A stretch of 64,000 bases of DNA from Diphasiastrum complanatum. Lineage: Eukaryota > Streptophyta > Lycopodiopsida > Lycopodiales > Lycopodiaceae. The translations under genes were made by a program, and so were the position numbers. Under the pieces are notes generated by a model. That model saw nothing but the letters and a program-made list of their open reading frames with translations. It ran no database searches and had not been told where the DNA came from. The number at the start of each line of letters is the position of its first letter. Position 1 is the first letter of the stretch. The DNA is taken from the NCBI GenBank assembly GCA_029204225.1, contig CM055092.1:67838810-67902809 (forward strand). The letters are read 5' to 3'. Positions 44,535 through 56,640 of this stretch are shown here, one piece after another.

Positions 44535-45360
44535 CAAAGGATCGAAATATGTACGTAAGATTTTGCATGGCGAAGTAATTTGGATTTTTAAGTTAGTAAG
44601 GTACCTACCTGAAGTGAAGTAAAAAAAACAAGCAAAGTCAAATTCAGCCAGTTTCGGAATCCAAAAAGAAGACAAGGAAATATAAACAACATAAACAATC
44701 ATCACATGTTAAGAAAAGGATTAATAAATCTCTTACTCAAGATGATATAAAGTATGATCATGTTTATAATCGTAATGATAAGAAATACTTTGCCCCGGAT
44801 ATAACAACAGGTTGAAACACTTCTTTCAAAAGAATTAAACCAGCTTGCAACCAAGTATTACTTTTAAGCAATTTCTCGAAGATAATGTGTTTTATCTAAA
44901 ACAACTCAAAGAATTTTTGGTGAAAAAGAGAAGAAGAAAATCGAGATTACTAACAATCAATATAAATAGAAATGGGATTGATGATAAAGGAGCTCCAAAA
45001 ACCGAGGTCCAAATTAAAGGATGTATTATTTCAAATGTACCTATTGATTCGGGCTCTAGAGTAACTATTATTATGGAGGAAACGGCTCATGATTTGGGAT
45101 TAAGCCACATTACTTCCACAACCAAGTTCTTAAGATTGGTGAATCAAACTAGATGGAAACCAGTCGACCTACTTAATAATGTGTAAGTAAAAATTGAAGG
45201 AGAGATGTTTTTGCCGAATTTTGTGGTTATTAACCCAGTGGCCATGCCTTCATATCCCATGTTGTTAGGCAGACCCTGGCTATATGATGCTGACATGGTC
45301 ACATATTGAAAAAAGAAGGAATTTTGATTTCCAATAAAAGGATCCAATCAAGAAATATGT
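44535..45360 (+). pseudogene. Gypsy H protease region
   Basis: KGCIISNVPIDSGSRVTIIM holds the retroviral-type aspartic protease motif (catalytic Asp at 45,046-45,048). It continues with LGLSHITSTTKFLRLVN, LPNFVVINPVAMPSYPMLLGRPW (the second conserved LGRPWL block). An in-frame TAA at 45,184 and later stops break it. It processed the polyprotein when active. Confidence 0.8.
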
Positions 45361-45566
45361 ATGAAGTGGTAAAAAGACAAATATCAAGAAGAAACTCAGT
45401 ACGATACTAGTTATACCTTTCTTCCTCGTCGGATAAATAGTCGAGTGACACTACCAATTATATAGATATTCAATATTTGGAGTGTTACAAAATTGAGGAA
45501 GGAGAACCAAAGTAGAATGGTAACCAAGCTCGAGAAATTTACAAGAGAAGCGAAGTTAATTCAACA

Positions 45567-46870
45567 ATGGGAATGATTGGCATTGATGAAATTTACAAAA
45601 TTTCCATTGGTTTCGATAAACAAGTAAACATATCCCTACATTTGTCGAAATATGAAATGGATATGTACCAAGACCTATTAAAAGAATATGGAGATGTGTT
45701 TGCATGGAGCTTAAGCAACTTAAAAAGTATTCCAAAGAAATTTGACGAGCATCGGATTGATTTAAAGTCAGAAGCTTTTCCATTTCGTCAACGCCGTATA
45801 GATTAAATTCAAAATACTCCTTGATGGTGAAAGCAGAGCTCGATATATATTTGGAAGATGGTTTTACACAGTGAATGGGTTTTTCACCCATTGTCATTGT
45901 AAAAGAAAACAGGAAAAATTCGGGTGTTTTAGGATTTCAAAAAACTCAATGATGCAACTAAAAAGGATTATTAGGCCTTTTCCATTTATAGATTCAATAT
46001 TATAAAAAGTTATAGGTTATGAAAGGTACAGTTTCCTAGATGGTTTTTCAAGATATAACCACGTCCAAATAAAGAGAGAATATTAGGACAAAACTACATT
46101 CATGACCAATTGGAGAACCTATTCATATACCATAATGTTGTTTAGACTTTGTAATGCACCACCAACATTCCAAAAGATGATGACTGTTATATTTCAAGAT
46201 TTTCTGAGGAAATTTCTTGAAATATTCATAGATGACTCTTGTATTTTCAGCTCTCCAAAAGATCATTCTGATAAACTCAAACAAACTTCACAAAGATACC
46301 AGGAAACATCGATTTCATTACATGCTGAAAAAAGCTATTTTGGAATGACGAAAGACATACTTCTTGGTCATAGAATATCGGAAAGAGAAATAGAAGTGGA
46401 CCAAGACAAGGTCAAGATTATCAAGGATCTAAACCACCCACGAACTTGAGAGAATTAAGAGGTTTTCTTAGCCATTTGGGATATTATAGAAGATTTATAA
46501 AGGATGCTATCTTGGCGGCCCCTTTGACTAAGTTGTTAAGAAAAATGCCAATTATAATTGTGAAAAAAATTGCCAAAGGGCATTTGAGCTTTTAATAGAT
46601 AAACCAATCTTAAGGCCTCCCAATTGGGATCAAAAATTTCATATATATGTGGGTATCTCTTTCTTTGCCATTGGGAGTTTATTGAGTCAACAAGATGATG
46701 CAAAAAGAGATTATCCAATTTATTATGCGAGTAGGCAATTATCAGTTTCTGAGAAGAATTACTCATCAACCAAAAAGAGAAACCTTGGAAATGATATACT
46801 CTGTTAAGAAGCTATGCATTTATCTTTTATGTTGATCATTATGCTATCAAATATTTGGTAAATAAGCCAA
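45567..46870 (+). pseudogene. Gypsy H reverse transcriptase and RNase H
   Basis: Reads LLKEYGDVFAWSLSNLKSIP, EHRIDLKSEAFPFRQR, then after stops IRVF*DFKKLNDATKKDY, YSFLDGFSRYNHVQIKRE, DKTTFMTNWRTYSYTIMLF and LCNAPPTFQKMM. RT active site IFIDDSCIF at about 46,222-46,248 (FIDD), then LHAEKSYFGMTKDILLGHRIS, LRGFLSHLGYYRRFIKDA and the RNase H YVGISFFAIGSLLSQQDD, PIYYASRQLSVSEKNYS. Stops at many places; several blocks are fully readable. Integrase follows. Confidence 0.88.
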
Positions 46871-47535
46871 ATCTGTCAAGAAGGATAGCGCGATAGATCC
46901 TTTTATTTTAGAGTTCGATTATAATGTCAAAGTTCGACCAGAGAAACATCGTTCAAATGCGGATTATCTATCAAGGCTCAAAATTTCAAAACAAAAGGAT
47001 TCAATTTTTTATAAGCTTTCGGATGAAGAAGTGATGTTGTTAATAATTGAGGATATATGGTATTCTAATATAATTGAATATTTACATGCATTGCAATATC
47101 CATTGGGAATGATTAGGGAGGGGGAAAATGCTTTCCAACGTCTAGTCGTTCCCTATACTAGAATCTCAAAATTTTTGTATAAAATGGGAAATGACGAAGA
47201 ACTTAGGAGATGCTTGGAGAAAAATCAGATTTAACAATTGATCAAATTCTTTCATGTAGAAGATGTTGGAGGCCATTTTGCAATGAAAAATATGATAAAG
47301 AAAATTATGAATGAAAATTATTGGTGGCCAACGATGTATCGAGATGTTCATAACTTCATTTTGAACTGTGATTCATGTCAAAGAGTTGGTAAACCAACCA
47401 CTTCCAACAATTGGTTTTTAGTTCCAATTTTGCCATAAGCGCCCTTTTAAAAATGGGGGATCAATTTTGTGAGCCCTATTAAACCAGCTAGAAGGCATTA
47501 GAAAAATTGATATATACTAGTAGCCATGGACTACT
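46871..47535 (+). pseudogene. Gypsy H integrase N-terminal part
   Basis: FILEFDYNVKVRPEKHRSNA and DYLSRLKI end the RNase H. Then HHCC zinc-binding sequence HVEDVGGHFAMKNMIKKIMN, ENYWWPTMYRDVHNFILNC and DSCQRVGKP (47,255-47,400). The catalytic core starts (WGINFVSPIKPARRH, YILVAMDYLSK) with two stops and is cut at 47,536 by an LTR. The remaining core and tail are lost. Confidence 0.85.
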
Positions 47536-48070
47536 TGTCGAAAAACTATGAGATACTGCTGGGAGTATCGATTGATATCAAATTAGTAGAGATTTGATAG
47601 AAACACAACTCTGCTATCAAGTTCAAAATGTCTAATAGCACCAGAAGTTTAGCATCGAATGGTTACGGATTGGAAGTGCATCAGTTACTAGCAAACATGA
47701 TCAAGATGAATGAATAGTAGCAATGTGCAATAGAACAAGCAAAAGTGTGGACAAAATGCACTCTGACTGATAGAAAATGAGTACAAGAGCTTGAAGCATA
47801 AGCGCAAGACAGTGTAGGGTTAAAATTGACTTCACTTGAAAAATTGTTGCATACTCAACATAAAAAGCATTATTAATGACTGAAAGATACAGACTTTATT
47901 TATATGTCTTACAATTCAGTGATCATTACTTTGGATCTACTTAATTAATTAGATCCACCTTGTAGTAGGTAGTCATCTTTGTAAGTAGTAAAGTCTATTC
48001 TAGATTTGTATTCTTATTTAATCAAGGCCAAATATTATGGAACAGTCAAAAAATAGATCTCAGTAGCATT
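47536..48070 (-). repeat. Copia LTR remnant (family G)
   Basis: About 75 bases from TGTCGAAAAACTATGAG through GATTTGATAGAAACA are repeated at 49,362-49,438. On the minus strand the second copy abuts a primer site, so both are LTR ends of one minus-strand element. The left copy cuts Gypsy H integrase. The remainder to 48,070 has no coding signal. Confidence 0.6.
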
Positions 48071-48437
48071 ATCATCCTCAGAATCAGAATACATAACTGT
48101 CACAAATGTTATCAAGGAGGCAATTTGGCTAAGGAACCTGCTTGTAGATATCGACCTTGCTTAGCTACATCCAACTACTATATATTGTGATAATCGAAGC
48201 ACAATATAGCACTATCTTTAAATCCGAGATTTCACTCTCGAAGCAAACATATCGAAATCAGATATCACTACCTTAGAGAAAAAGTGCAAAGCAAGAAAGT
48301 GTCATTGGATTACTGTAGGACAAATTTTATGGCAACATATTAGTTCACAAAGGCATTATCCAAGGATCATCACATTAGATATAACAATATGCTAAATCTG
48401 AAGATCCAAGTTTTTCGAGATCCACATTAAGGGAGAT
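48071..48437 (+). pseudogene. Copia F RNase H fragment
   Basis: Plus-strand frames give SSESEYITVTNVIKEAIWLR, NLLVDIDLA, TIYCDNRSTI and, after a shift, KVQSKKVSLDYCRTNFMATY, FTKALSKDHHIRYNN. It ends with a polypurine-like AAGGGAGA. Frameshifts and stops throughout. Confidence 0.75.
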
Positions 48438-48600
48438 TCTTGGATTTTAATGCTCAGGTCCAAAATCTATTCAGTAATGAGCATCCTAAAAAATCTGTTG
48501 AAGTTCGATTCCATCAACTTAGAAGTCATCAAAATCCAAAGTCCTATTTCATCGACTTTGACTTCTCCATGTATGTACTCAAATTACTCCATCAACTTGA
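48438..48600 (+). repeat. Copia F 3' LTR start
   Basis: TCTTGGATTTTAATGCTCAG and AATGAGCATCCTAAAAA match the LTR start at 1,347. The right end is lost in the following low-complexity stretch. Confidence 0.6.
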
Positions 48601-48790
48601 CATTCCATCACTTATTCGACATCATCGACTCACCTGACTTACTCACTATTGACGTACCCAACTCACTCGACATCGACTTCAACTCCAACTCCATCGACTT
48701 ATCCAAATCCATCGACATTGACTTACTTGACATTGACTTCAACACCAACTCCATCAACTCCATCGACAACCCGACTTTCGAAAGTCGATC
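48510..48790 (+). repeat. Degenerate CATCGACTT repeat
   Basis: CATCGACTT, CATCAACTT and ACTCCATCGAC words recur irregularly, roughly every 10-20 bases. It is simple-sequence expansion within or after LTR sequence. Confidence 0.6.
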
Positions 48791-48799
48791 TTCTAGTGT

Positions 48800-49278
48800 C
48801 AATATCTCTTGCCCAATCTGCCATAAGTTTTTTGAAAGTGTTGAGATGGTTCGAAACACTATCTACTTCAAACATTCTTAATGTAAAGAACTTCTTCCTT
48901 AGATGAAGTTTGAATGTAACATCCCTAATATCAAAGAGAGTAGGATGTCCCATGCATCCTTAGTGGTCTGAGCAGCTTGGTATGCTTGATTTGAGAGTCT
49001 TTAATATTCAAAGTGATTAAGACAAATGCCTTGCCATCTCTATGTCTCCATTTGGTGATGCTGGTTGCATCGACCTTTGGCTTGAGCTATGTGCCATCAA
49101 CGATGTCCCACACTTCTTTGGCAAGTAGTACTACCTTCATCTTGAACTTCCAAATTAGATGGTAGTTCTCTCCATCGAGTTTTTCAATTAGAGATGAGCT
49201 AGAAGATGGATCCAACCTAGTGTAGAGAGTGAGATCAATGGTAGAAATAACGATATTGAAATATTGTTGGTTGCACAC
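48800..49278 (-). pseudogene. Copia G gag fragment
   Basis: Minus strand: SSLIEKLDGENYHLIWKFKM and KVVLLAKEVWDIVDGT (49,087-49,278), then decayed KPKVDATSITKW and LITLNIKDSQ, then LRKKFFTLRMFEVDSVSNHL, NTFKKLMADWA (48,800-48,900). This is a UBN2-type Copia gag of a different family from B and C. Stops present; the C-terminal part is lost in the CATCGACTT stretch. Confidence 0.8.
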
Positions 49279-49350
49279 TTGCTAAAATGATCTCTTGGTA
49301 GAAACAAGACTGATAACCCATAATAGAAATGCAAATTACTGAACTACCCA

Positions 49351-49361
49351 CTCTGATACCA
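49351..49361 (-). promoter_or_regulatory. Copia G primer binding site
   Basis: TGGTATCAGAG on the minus strand, adjacent to the LTR starting at 49,362. Confidence 0.8.
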
Positions 49362-49438
49362 TGTCGGAAAACTGTCGGATACTGCTGGGAGTATCGATTG
49401 ATATCCGATTAGTAGAGATTTGATAGAAACAGAACACT
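49362..49438 (-). repeat. Copia G 5' LTR end (truncated)
   Basis: Shares about 75 bases with 47,536-47,612, then diverges. The outer part of the LTR is missing. Confidence 0.65.
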
Positions 49439-49504
49439 AGCTCCACCTCATCAATAAGGTGAACCAATAGGTGAATTTTGATGTCCATGAATGATGGGAT
49501 TTTG

Positions 49505-49582
49505 GCATGCATCTCAAAGCTATTGAGATTGTTGTGGCATCTCTCAAAAGCACATCAATCTCAATAGCTTTGAGATGCATGC
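49505..49582. repeat. Perfect 27-bp inverted repeat (hairpin)
   Basis: Arms 49,505-49,531 and 49,556-49,582 are exact complements (GCATGCATCTCAAAGC and onward) around a 24-base loop. It is followed within 8 bases by a long CT run. No open frame. It might be a miniature foldback element or a small-RNA precursor, but nothing here decides this. Confidence 0.85.
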
Positions 49583-49585
49583 GTC

Positions 49586-49691
<106 letters not shown>

Positions 49692-50099
49692 AACTTAACC
49701 AATACACAGCACATAATTTATGATCTTGTAAATTAAAATAATAGGACTAGATTAAGATCCTACAAATTAGAGTAGCACGAACTAGTAAGCTTGAAACATT
49801 AATTATGTATACCACAAATTGTTGAGAGTGGGGATCATTTGTTTTCTTAGGAAGTTCCCCAGCGGGTTCATAAAGACACTAGACGAGAAGTGTTGTTATT
49901 TCAAGGACAAACGTAATCAAGAAGCCAGCATGAAGGCCTCAATGTGGTGAAAGAATCTAAAAAATGTGGGGGTGCACATTTTGTTCACTTTGATGTATCA
50001 ACTGTGGCGGGAGTTTTGTAATCTTGATATATCAACTGGGGTGGTAATAGTCTAGCATTGTTGAGGCACAAATTGCCAATGTTTACAAGAAAACTATTT

Positions 50100-50700
50100 T
50101 TGAATGTAAGAGCAAAGGTCAGAATGGACCTTAGAATAAACGATGGTATGGTGTCTTGATGTGTAGATGTATTTCATAAATTCTAATGTAAAATAAACTG
50201 AATGTATTCCTACACTACAAAACATGCATCTACAACAAAAGATAGGAGATAAACATTGACGAGTAGAGGTATATAATCTAGCATTTATGAGCTAGTAACA
50301 ATCTAGCATATAATCTGTTTATGAATTGTAACAAATGTATGAGTAGAGGTCGGAATGGACCTCAAAATAAGAGATGGTATACTGCCTTAAACAGATCCAG
50401 ATATTCCGAGGTCTGTTCCGACCTCAACTGGTTCCCACCCCAGTTAATAGATGTACCCATTATCAACATATTTATAAACAAAATTACAGATTTATTTCTA
50501 AGATGTGTAGATCTGTTTTCATAAATCCTAATGTAAATAAAATTGAATGTAGTCCTACACTACAAAATGTGGATCTACAACAAAAAATAGGAGACAGACT
50601 GCTAATATTGTACAAGTATTTGGAACTGTTTCAAGTTTTGTTAGTCAGCTATTTGGATGATGTTAAAGCCAAAAAATCGGCATAAAAAACTGCAAAGCAA
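50100..50700 (+). repeat. Subterminal repeat block with duplication
   Basis: Two copies of a unit: AAGGTCAGAATGGACC to AAAGATAGGAGA (50,113-50,250) and AGAGGTCGGAATGGACC to AAAAATAGGAGA (50,344-50,592), the second with a ~110-base extra piece. Each contains CCTACACTACAAAA. Confidence 0.7.
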
Positions 50701-51239
50701 TTTCATATCAAAAACCTATGTAACAAATCCTCATGTAGAAATCATAAAACTTGTCATCACAATTGAAGATTTTGCTCAAAAAAACAACTAAGCTTCACAA
50801 ATGTATCATAAAATTCACATATCTATCATTGGAAAGCTAAAAAAAAACATTTATAGCGAGGTCAGAACAGGCCTCGGAATAGACACTAGTATAATGTTAG
50901 ATCTAGCAGGATCTATTCCGAGGTTCATTCCGACCCTAAAAGTACCTCAAGGAGCATGATCTGTCTGAAATGCTATGATGAATATCGGCCCAATAACCAA
51001 TAATGAAACTTGCAAAACAAAAACAATTATTGCACTTTGTTAAGTTTAGTATCGCAAAAAATAATACTAACAAATCAATTTTACAAAAAGATCAATAAAC
51101 ATCCATATAGAATCCTGCAAATGCGCCAAAAAATTGGATCGCCACCAGGATCTGGCATCGGAACAGCTATCGGAATAGGTGCTGATTTAAAAAATCTCAC
51201 AAATCCATATATTTTGATAGGCATCCCGACCCTCTAGAT

Positions 51240-51960
51240 CTACAACACTCCCAACTATGAATCTATAGCACCCTCACCTAGATCTATGCATCTACAACAC
51301 CCTCACTTGGATCTACAACACCCTAAAGCATCTGATAAATAGAAAATACCCCATCAGAATAGCAAATCCTGCAGATTCACCTATTTTGACGGTCTTTCCG
51401 ACTTGCCTGCTACTTTAAAAAACCTTTCGTGGATTTGTCGTCTCCTTTGCCTCAAAATAAACCTGCATAGATAATGTCGTGTCAATAAAACCAAACTACA
51501 ATAACTTTGAGATGGATACGATGATATTAGAGAAAGAGAGAGTCTACCTTGCATCCAACAATCATAAAGCCTCCATCCTCCATTTTCCTTTCTTTTCTTG
51601 GGCACATCACATTTGATTTTGCAAGAAGTAAGCAAAGAGGAAGAGCAATAGGAACAAGGAAAGGGCAAGAGGAGCCAGAGAAGAAGGCAAAATGCAAGAG
51701 GAGAAAGCAAAGAGCAATAGCAAGAGCAGCAAGAGGAGCACCCAAATGTGAGGAGAATAAGGAGAGCAAGGAGGATAAAGAGGGTGAACAAGGATCAACA
51801 AACAAAGGAGAGGACAAAGGTAGTAGGTACATCCCTTGATTCCATCACCCATTCCTCTTCCCTCTTCGAAAATGTCGTGGCAATAGTCAGTCTTTTTGAA
51901 ATTTGCAAATTTGTGTGACCCTCGGTATATACCTCACATTAGCTTCAATATTCTGAGGCC
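51240..51960. other. Purine-rich spacer in CACTA element
   Basis: A purine-rich tract (51,625-51,835) gives open frames on both strands (K/E/R-rich on plus, hydrophobic on minus). These are composition effects; no TnpA-like protein was recognised. Confidence 0.4.
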
Positions 51961-52320
51961 TTGACTAAATCAGAATTAGTCAGTATTCTGTGGTCTGTTC
52001 CAAGGTCCATTCCGAGGCCTCCACTAAATGCTAAAATCAACTCAAAATTGATGCATTCTAAAATCACACAGTTTCCAAAGATTGTTGGCCGTTATGTTCC
52101 CAAGCCTTGTCAAATAATATATAGTGCACTGGACAACACAATTTTTTATCTGCTAAATTGTATTGAGCATCTATTTAAACGATGTCATAAGTATCCAAAC
52201 ATCGACGTATTTGGCATCCAACCACTATTCTTGGTCGTCCAACTACCCAAAATTTTGAAATTTGACTTTTATCAAAAGTAGTGAATTTGCAAAACTGTAA
52301 TTTTTCAAGGGATCCTTCTA

Positions 52321-53190
52321 CATATGTCCAGACCAGTGTTGGCCGGGTAACGATTTATTATTTTTGGTTCTCAACCCGGTTGTAAAGACCCTAGCAGACG
52401 AGTACACTAATTCTCAAGAACCGGCTTATGTGTAGAACCGGCGATATGCTCTTTTGTAAGAATCGGCCACGGTTGAGAACTGTCGGGTCCCTTTGAGCCT
52501 TGGAGGGTAGTATCAATTCACCCTACAGAACCTAACATTCATTGAGGGCTTTTAGCAAGTGACTATTTATTCATGAGTAGGATGAGACCGAGGATATTAA
52601 GATAGACAATATTGTAACAAGACTTTTTTCAAGGTTATTCTTTTTGTTGATGGGTAATTAGTTGATAAGCAGAATCTTAAAAACTAAAGACATTGTGCAC
52701 TACTGATCCACAAACCATCCATTGTCTATCTTTTGCTGCTATCACAATGATCTCAGACGTGGTTTTCATCCATTGGCGATTGATCCTCTGATTTTCTTAC
52801 ACCTAGAAACTCTTTGATAAAGATTCATGATAAGTGGAATGTTAAAAACTAAAGACATTGTGCAACAAGACTTTTTTTCAGCGGCTTTTATACAAGTCAT
52901 ATTTTGTAGAGTGTTTATTTATTATAGTTGTTTAGCTATGAAGTGTTTTTTTTTTGTACAGTTGAAATATCAAAGGCATCGAAGAGTGTGAGATTTTTAA
53001 GAGTAATCGAAAAGTGGAGGAATGCTCAAATTTTGTGCGCTTACACTTTTTTGTATGTGGCTTAACATAATATGCAATAATCATTTTCAAAATGAGTTTT
53101 TATTAATTTTTATAAAATAGTATATATTGGGAACCTGGTATAGGAAGCGATGGTTCTTATAGAAACCCGGTCCAGACCTATTTCCAGAAA
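52321..53190. other. Possible small hAT-like element
   Basis: GTCCAGACCAGTGTTGGCCG at the left and ACCCGGTCCAGAC at the right form a weak inverted pair, and GAACCGG/CCGGTT words cluster near both ends (52,360-52,480; 53,127-53,180). Inside, a ~39-base direct repeat ends AAAAACTAAAGACATTGTGCA (52,660-52,698 and about 52,826-52,865). No transposase and no clear 8-bp target duplication. Confidence 0.3.
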
Positions 53191-53199
53191 TCAAAAAAA

Positions 53200-54140
53200 T
53201 CGACAATCTAGTATAATAAAGAAACTGGCGAGAACTTTCTACGTACAAAGATCCAAAAGCAAAGAAGAATTGATCAAGAACACCTTGAACTCCTCAATGA
53301 CGTACTCTTTTGCAATTGATTGTACAAAATTAGATTCTTATCAAGCAGATCCCTATTGTTTTCATTAGTTTAGGAATATGGAACCCTAAACCCCTTAACA
53401 CAACCACCCCCCCCCTCCTTGAGCAACCCCTCAATTGGACACATAAGTAAAACAATATGCAAATCCCAGTTTTTATTTGTTTGGGATAACTGAAGAGTGG
53501 GGCTAGCCATGTAATGATACACGTAGACATGGTTCGCATTATGAGGCGTAATCCGATCCATGCCTATGGCATCAGGGCTAGCCTCGCTCTTCACAAGATT
53601 GCAATTGGCCTTGTCACAAACCAATGAGCATGGATTACAAAATTGTAGTTGGCCTTGTGACAAATCTAAATGAGTAGGGATTTAATTAGAATGATCTTAA
53701 AATTTGGTTTAATTTATCTTGCAATTGTATTGCTAATATCGAGAGACTAGTTGCATTAGACTCAAATTTAGTTATTATATACATGTCTTTTATTCGTCTC
53801 AATGCATTTATCTAGTTTGTTTTATGTATTGTTGATCATTTCTAATTTTGTGTTCCATCCATTGTCAACTACCCATGGGCACGATGTAAGTATGCAATGC
53901 GATGAGAGTGACGTACCACTATATCACATGTTCTCATGTATGGTCAGATTGAGAGGGAGTCATTATTTATGCGGATGGAGATTGGTTCTTCAATGAGTTC
54001 TACTTTGCAAAGCTCTTTGTATTGCTAAAAAACATGATTGCATGCTCATTTTCCATGTATGTTGTTTGGTGCCCTTTCTGATTGGAGGAATATTCTGTTA
54101 TTCTTGATTGTTGTTGCACTTGTATTGTGTAGGATAATGA
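53200..54140. other. Spacer upstream of Tnp2 remnant
   Basis: No family recognised. Several short open frames; a C-run at 53,409-53,417. Possibly 5' CACTA sequence or introns. Confidence 0.3.
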
Positions 54141-54149
54141 CTCACACTC

Positions 54150-54860
54150 ACATGACTATCGAAGAATTCAACCAGATGTTGCCATGCAATCTGCAAGATT
54201 CAGACATGCAAGCGCACGAGAGCCACCACTTGCCTCGCATACACCACCCGTGGACTTGCACGAAGATATGTCCCGAGGAGACATAGCACACGAGGATGTG
54301 CCATTCACATCACATGATCACGAGGGGGACATGGATGACATGATGGATGCATTCTTCACAAACCCACCTAAGGCCACATTGACACGGGAAGAAGAGATGA
54401 TGTGTGGCTTGACATCCACTCCTTTGTACGAGGGTGCAAAAATGTCAAAGTTGCGAGCTTGTTTGCTACTTCTGAACTTGCAAACTAAATACGGGTGGTC
54501 GGGGATGCGAGCATCACAGAGTTGTTTGGGTAAGCCTGCTAGATTCAGCTCTAATCTCATTTTATTTTTATATCATGCATTGCAAGAAACTATATATAAC
54601 TAATTACATAGATATGTATTTTGTCGCAATTTGCTCAGGAAAATGTTGCCCCCAAATAAAACCATGGCGGTGTCTCGATAAGAAGCCAAAAAATGCTATC
54701 CGCAGTCGGCATGCATTATAGGAGTATTCATGCATGTCCCAATGATTGCATCTTATATCAAGATGAGTTTGAGGAGGCAAGCACGTGTCCACGCTGTGAG
54801 GAACACCGGTAAAGGCAAGATTGACAATGAGCGACCATACCCACCAAAGTGGTAAGACAT
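54150..54860 (+). pseudogene. Tnp2-like transposase, N-terminal part
   Basis: PLYEGAKMSKLRACLLLLNL followed by QTKYGWS (54,184-54,520) is a hallmark of the CACTA Tnp2 transposase family. After an intron-like or decayed stretch it continues with LRKMLPPNKTMAVS (a stop where the family has a residue), then IHACPNDCILYQDEFEE and TCPRCE (54,620-54,800), the family's zinc-binding motif. Upstream is an acidic stretch DHEGDMDDMMDAFFTN. Frames shift several times, so no protein is made. Confidence 0.85.
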
Positions 54861-54949
54861 TTTCCCATCATAGCCACCAGGATATGCCAACTGTTTAAGT
54901 GTAATTCCATCGCGGAGTAATGACATGGCATTCGCTGTGGATGCTATGA

Positions 54950-55340
54950 GCCTCGCCATTTGCATTTGGGGTTGGCCACAAATGGTATGAATCCATTTGG
55001 TTTGCGCTCCACATCATGGTCCAGTTGGTCGGTTGTCCTTGTAAACTACAACACCCCCCCTTGGCTAAGTATAAAGAAGGGGCACCTAATGCTCGCCCTT
55101 CTTTTTCTGGGAAAGTACAAGGCGAAATATGTGGACATGTATATGGCTCCCTTGATAGATGAGATAAAGATTCTATGGCAAGAGCTTCAAGTGAACGATA
55201 TATCAAGATCACTAAGACAAAAAGATTTTGTGGTAAAGGGCATCTTGATGTGGACGATTCATGAATTTCCTGAATATGGGGAATGTTCATGTGAAATGTC
55301 CTTGCTATTGGTTCGATTCATGTTGTTATATTAAATTTTA
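54950..55340 (+). pseudogene. Tnp2-like transposase, central part
   Basis: LGLATNGMNPFGLRSTSWSS, NYNTPPWLSIKKGHLMLALL, and DMYMAPLIDEIKILWQ, then VVKGILMWTIHEFPEYG match the catalytic Tnp2 region (LDGVNPF, NLPPWLCMK, YLAPLIEDLK, LLWTINDFPAYG). The cysteine-and-core segment between this part and the N-terminal part is shifted. Downstream TSGYNVCPICGK may be the zinc region after the core. Confidence 0.85.
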
Positions 55341-55569
55341 TGTGCATCCATAAATTTACTTTCAATTTGAACATTTGGCCCATGATTAACTAGGTTGTTT
55401 TGTCTCAATGTAGGGCTCCAAACTAGTGGTTACAATGTGTGCCCCATTTGTGGCAAGTATTTGCAAGCATGTCACTCATAACATCTGCGTGTACCTTCAT
55501 GAAATGAGGACATTGACCAACAAGCCCATCACGCATAGGGTGATCGGGCGGAAGGTATCGAGTGTGGCC

Positions 55570-56052
55570 CTAAAATAGCTATGGATACTACGAGTCAACA
55601 TTTATGGTAACATCAATCAATTATAGGTGGTCTTTCACCCCGATCGTTTAGATCCCAGATGGTGGTACGTGATTCAAGTCGCTCCTTGAAGTAAAAGAAT
55701 TCTTGAAGATAGAGATATTGTGGAGGACATGGCACTGCTGGCTGATGCACCTCATGAACAAGATCGTGATGACGAATTCAATGACACAATTTCGGAGGAT
55801 GATCATGTGCAAGCTTCACAAGCTAATGATGACGTTGAGCGTGATGCATCATCATCGGATGATTTGACGACAAACGACACACCTTCTCGATCTCACTCGT
55901 CGTCACCGTCGCCATTAGCTTTTGAAAATCAGCTTATTAATGATGAAGCTATAGGAGATTTTTGGGTAGAATTAGAAATGGACTCATTTGGTTTGGCGGA
56001 TTTGTCGCATGATGATGCGACAAATGATAATGATGAACCACCAAATGAATGA
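55570..56052 (+). pseudogene. Tnp2-associated C-terminal fragment
   Basis: NIYGNINQ, then VVFHPDRLDPRWWYVIQVAP resembles the DUF4216 region found at the end of CACTA transposases (VFYVQDPLD..W.VV). It is followed by a 110-codon acidic frame (55,720-56,052: DRDDEFNDTISEDD, SSSPSPLAFENQ, NDEPPNE), typical of the tails of these proteins. The C-terminal frame itself is open to its stop. Functional status doubtful because upstream parts are broken. Confidence 0.6.
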
Positions 56053-56339
56053 GTGAGACGATACGATGTATTTCAATTCATTGTAATATTAATCATTTTG
56101 CTCACAGATGCAATTACACTTTATTAATTGACTAGTTGACATCGAACAAGAAGCTGATGCATGTGAGTACACAATTTGTGATCATCATTTTTTTGTGATA
56201 CATAAATTTCATTATTCACTTGTGCATATGGCAACCAAAGTTGATAGAAAATGGAATTCAATGTGTTGATAGGTAACAAATTCCAAAAGTGAGATCCATT
56301 TACATTCTGTTTTATACCATGGGTTATACCGAGGAGCCT

Positions 56340-56640
56340 TTTTTTCATCAGTCTCGGTATTACCCTCGATTAGCAGAGTGTCCTGGAATGCCTCTGGCCA
56401 CGTGGACCCTCTTTATAGCCCTCTTTATAAATGTCTAAAAAACAAGTTCAAATTTGGTAGGCTTATTCCAATGTCAGCCTCAGTATACTCCTCAAATTAG
56501 CTTTAGTATTCTGATGTATGTTCTAAGGCCCTCTAGTGAATTTATAATCCTCTCTATATCCCTCTCTATAAATGTTTCAAAACCAAGTTCAGATTTGGTA
56601 GGCTTATTCTGAGGCCAAACACCAGACCCGGGGCTCGAGC
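56340..56640 (+). repeat. CACTA right subterminal repeats
   Basis: Two tandem units of about 145 bases share CCCTCT(T/C)TATAAATGT, AAGTTCA(A/G)ATTTGGTAGG and CTTATTC (56,408-56,470 and 56,553-56,618). Confidence 0.7.

Larger units (their letters stand above)
39240..47535 (+). mobile_element. Gypsy H, decayed, interrupted by Copia C
   Basis: A plus-strand Gypsy with gag (39,240-39,963), protease, RT, RNase H and integrase (44,535-47,535) in standard Gypsy order, integrase last. Copia C splits it after the gag zinc-knuckle region; CAAAT precedes and CAAAG follows C, a one-mismatch target duplication. Many stops and frameshifts show long decay. LTRs were not identified; the right end is cut at 47,536 by another LTR. 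Confidence 0.85.

Noticed and set aside
51381-51852. Hydrophobic minus-strand frames (81-136 codons) resembling a membrane protein
   Set aside because: The opposite strand is a purine-rich tract; three overlapping frames are all open, which points to composition bias.
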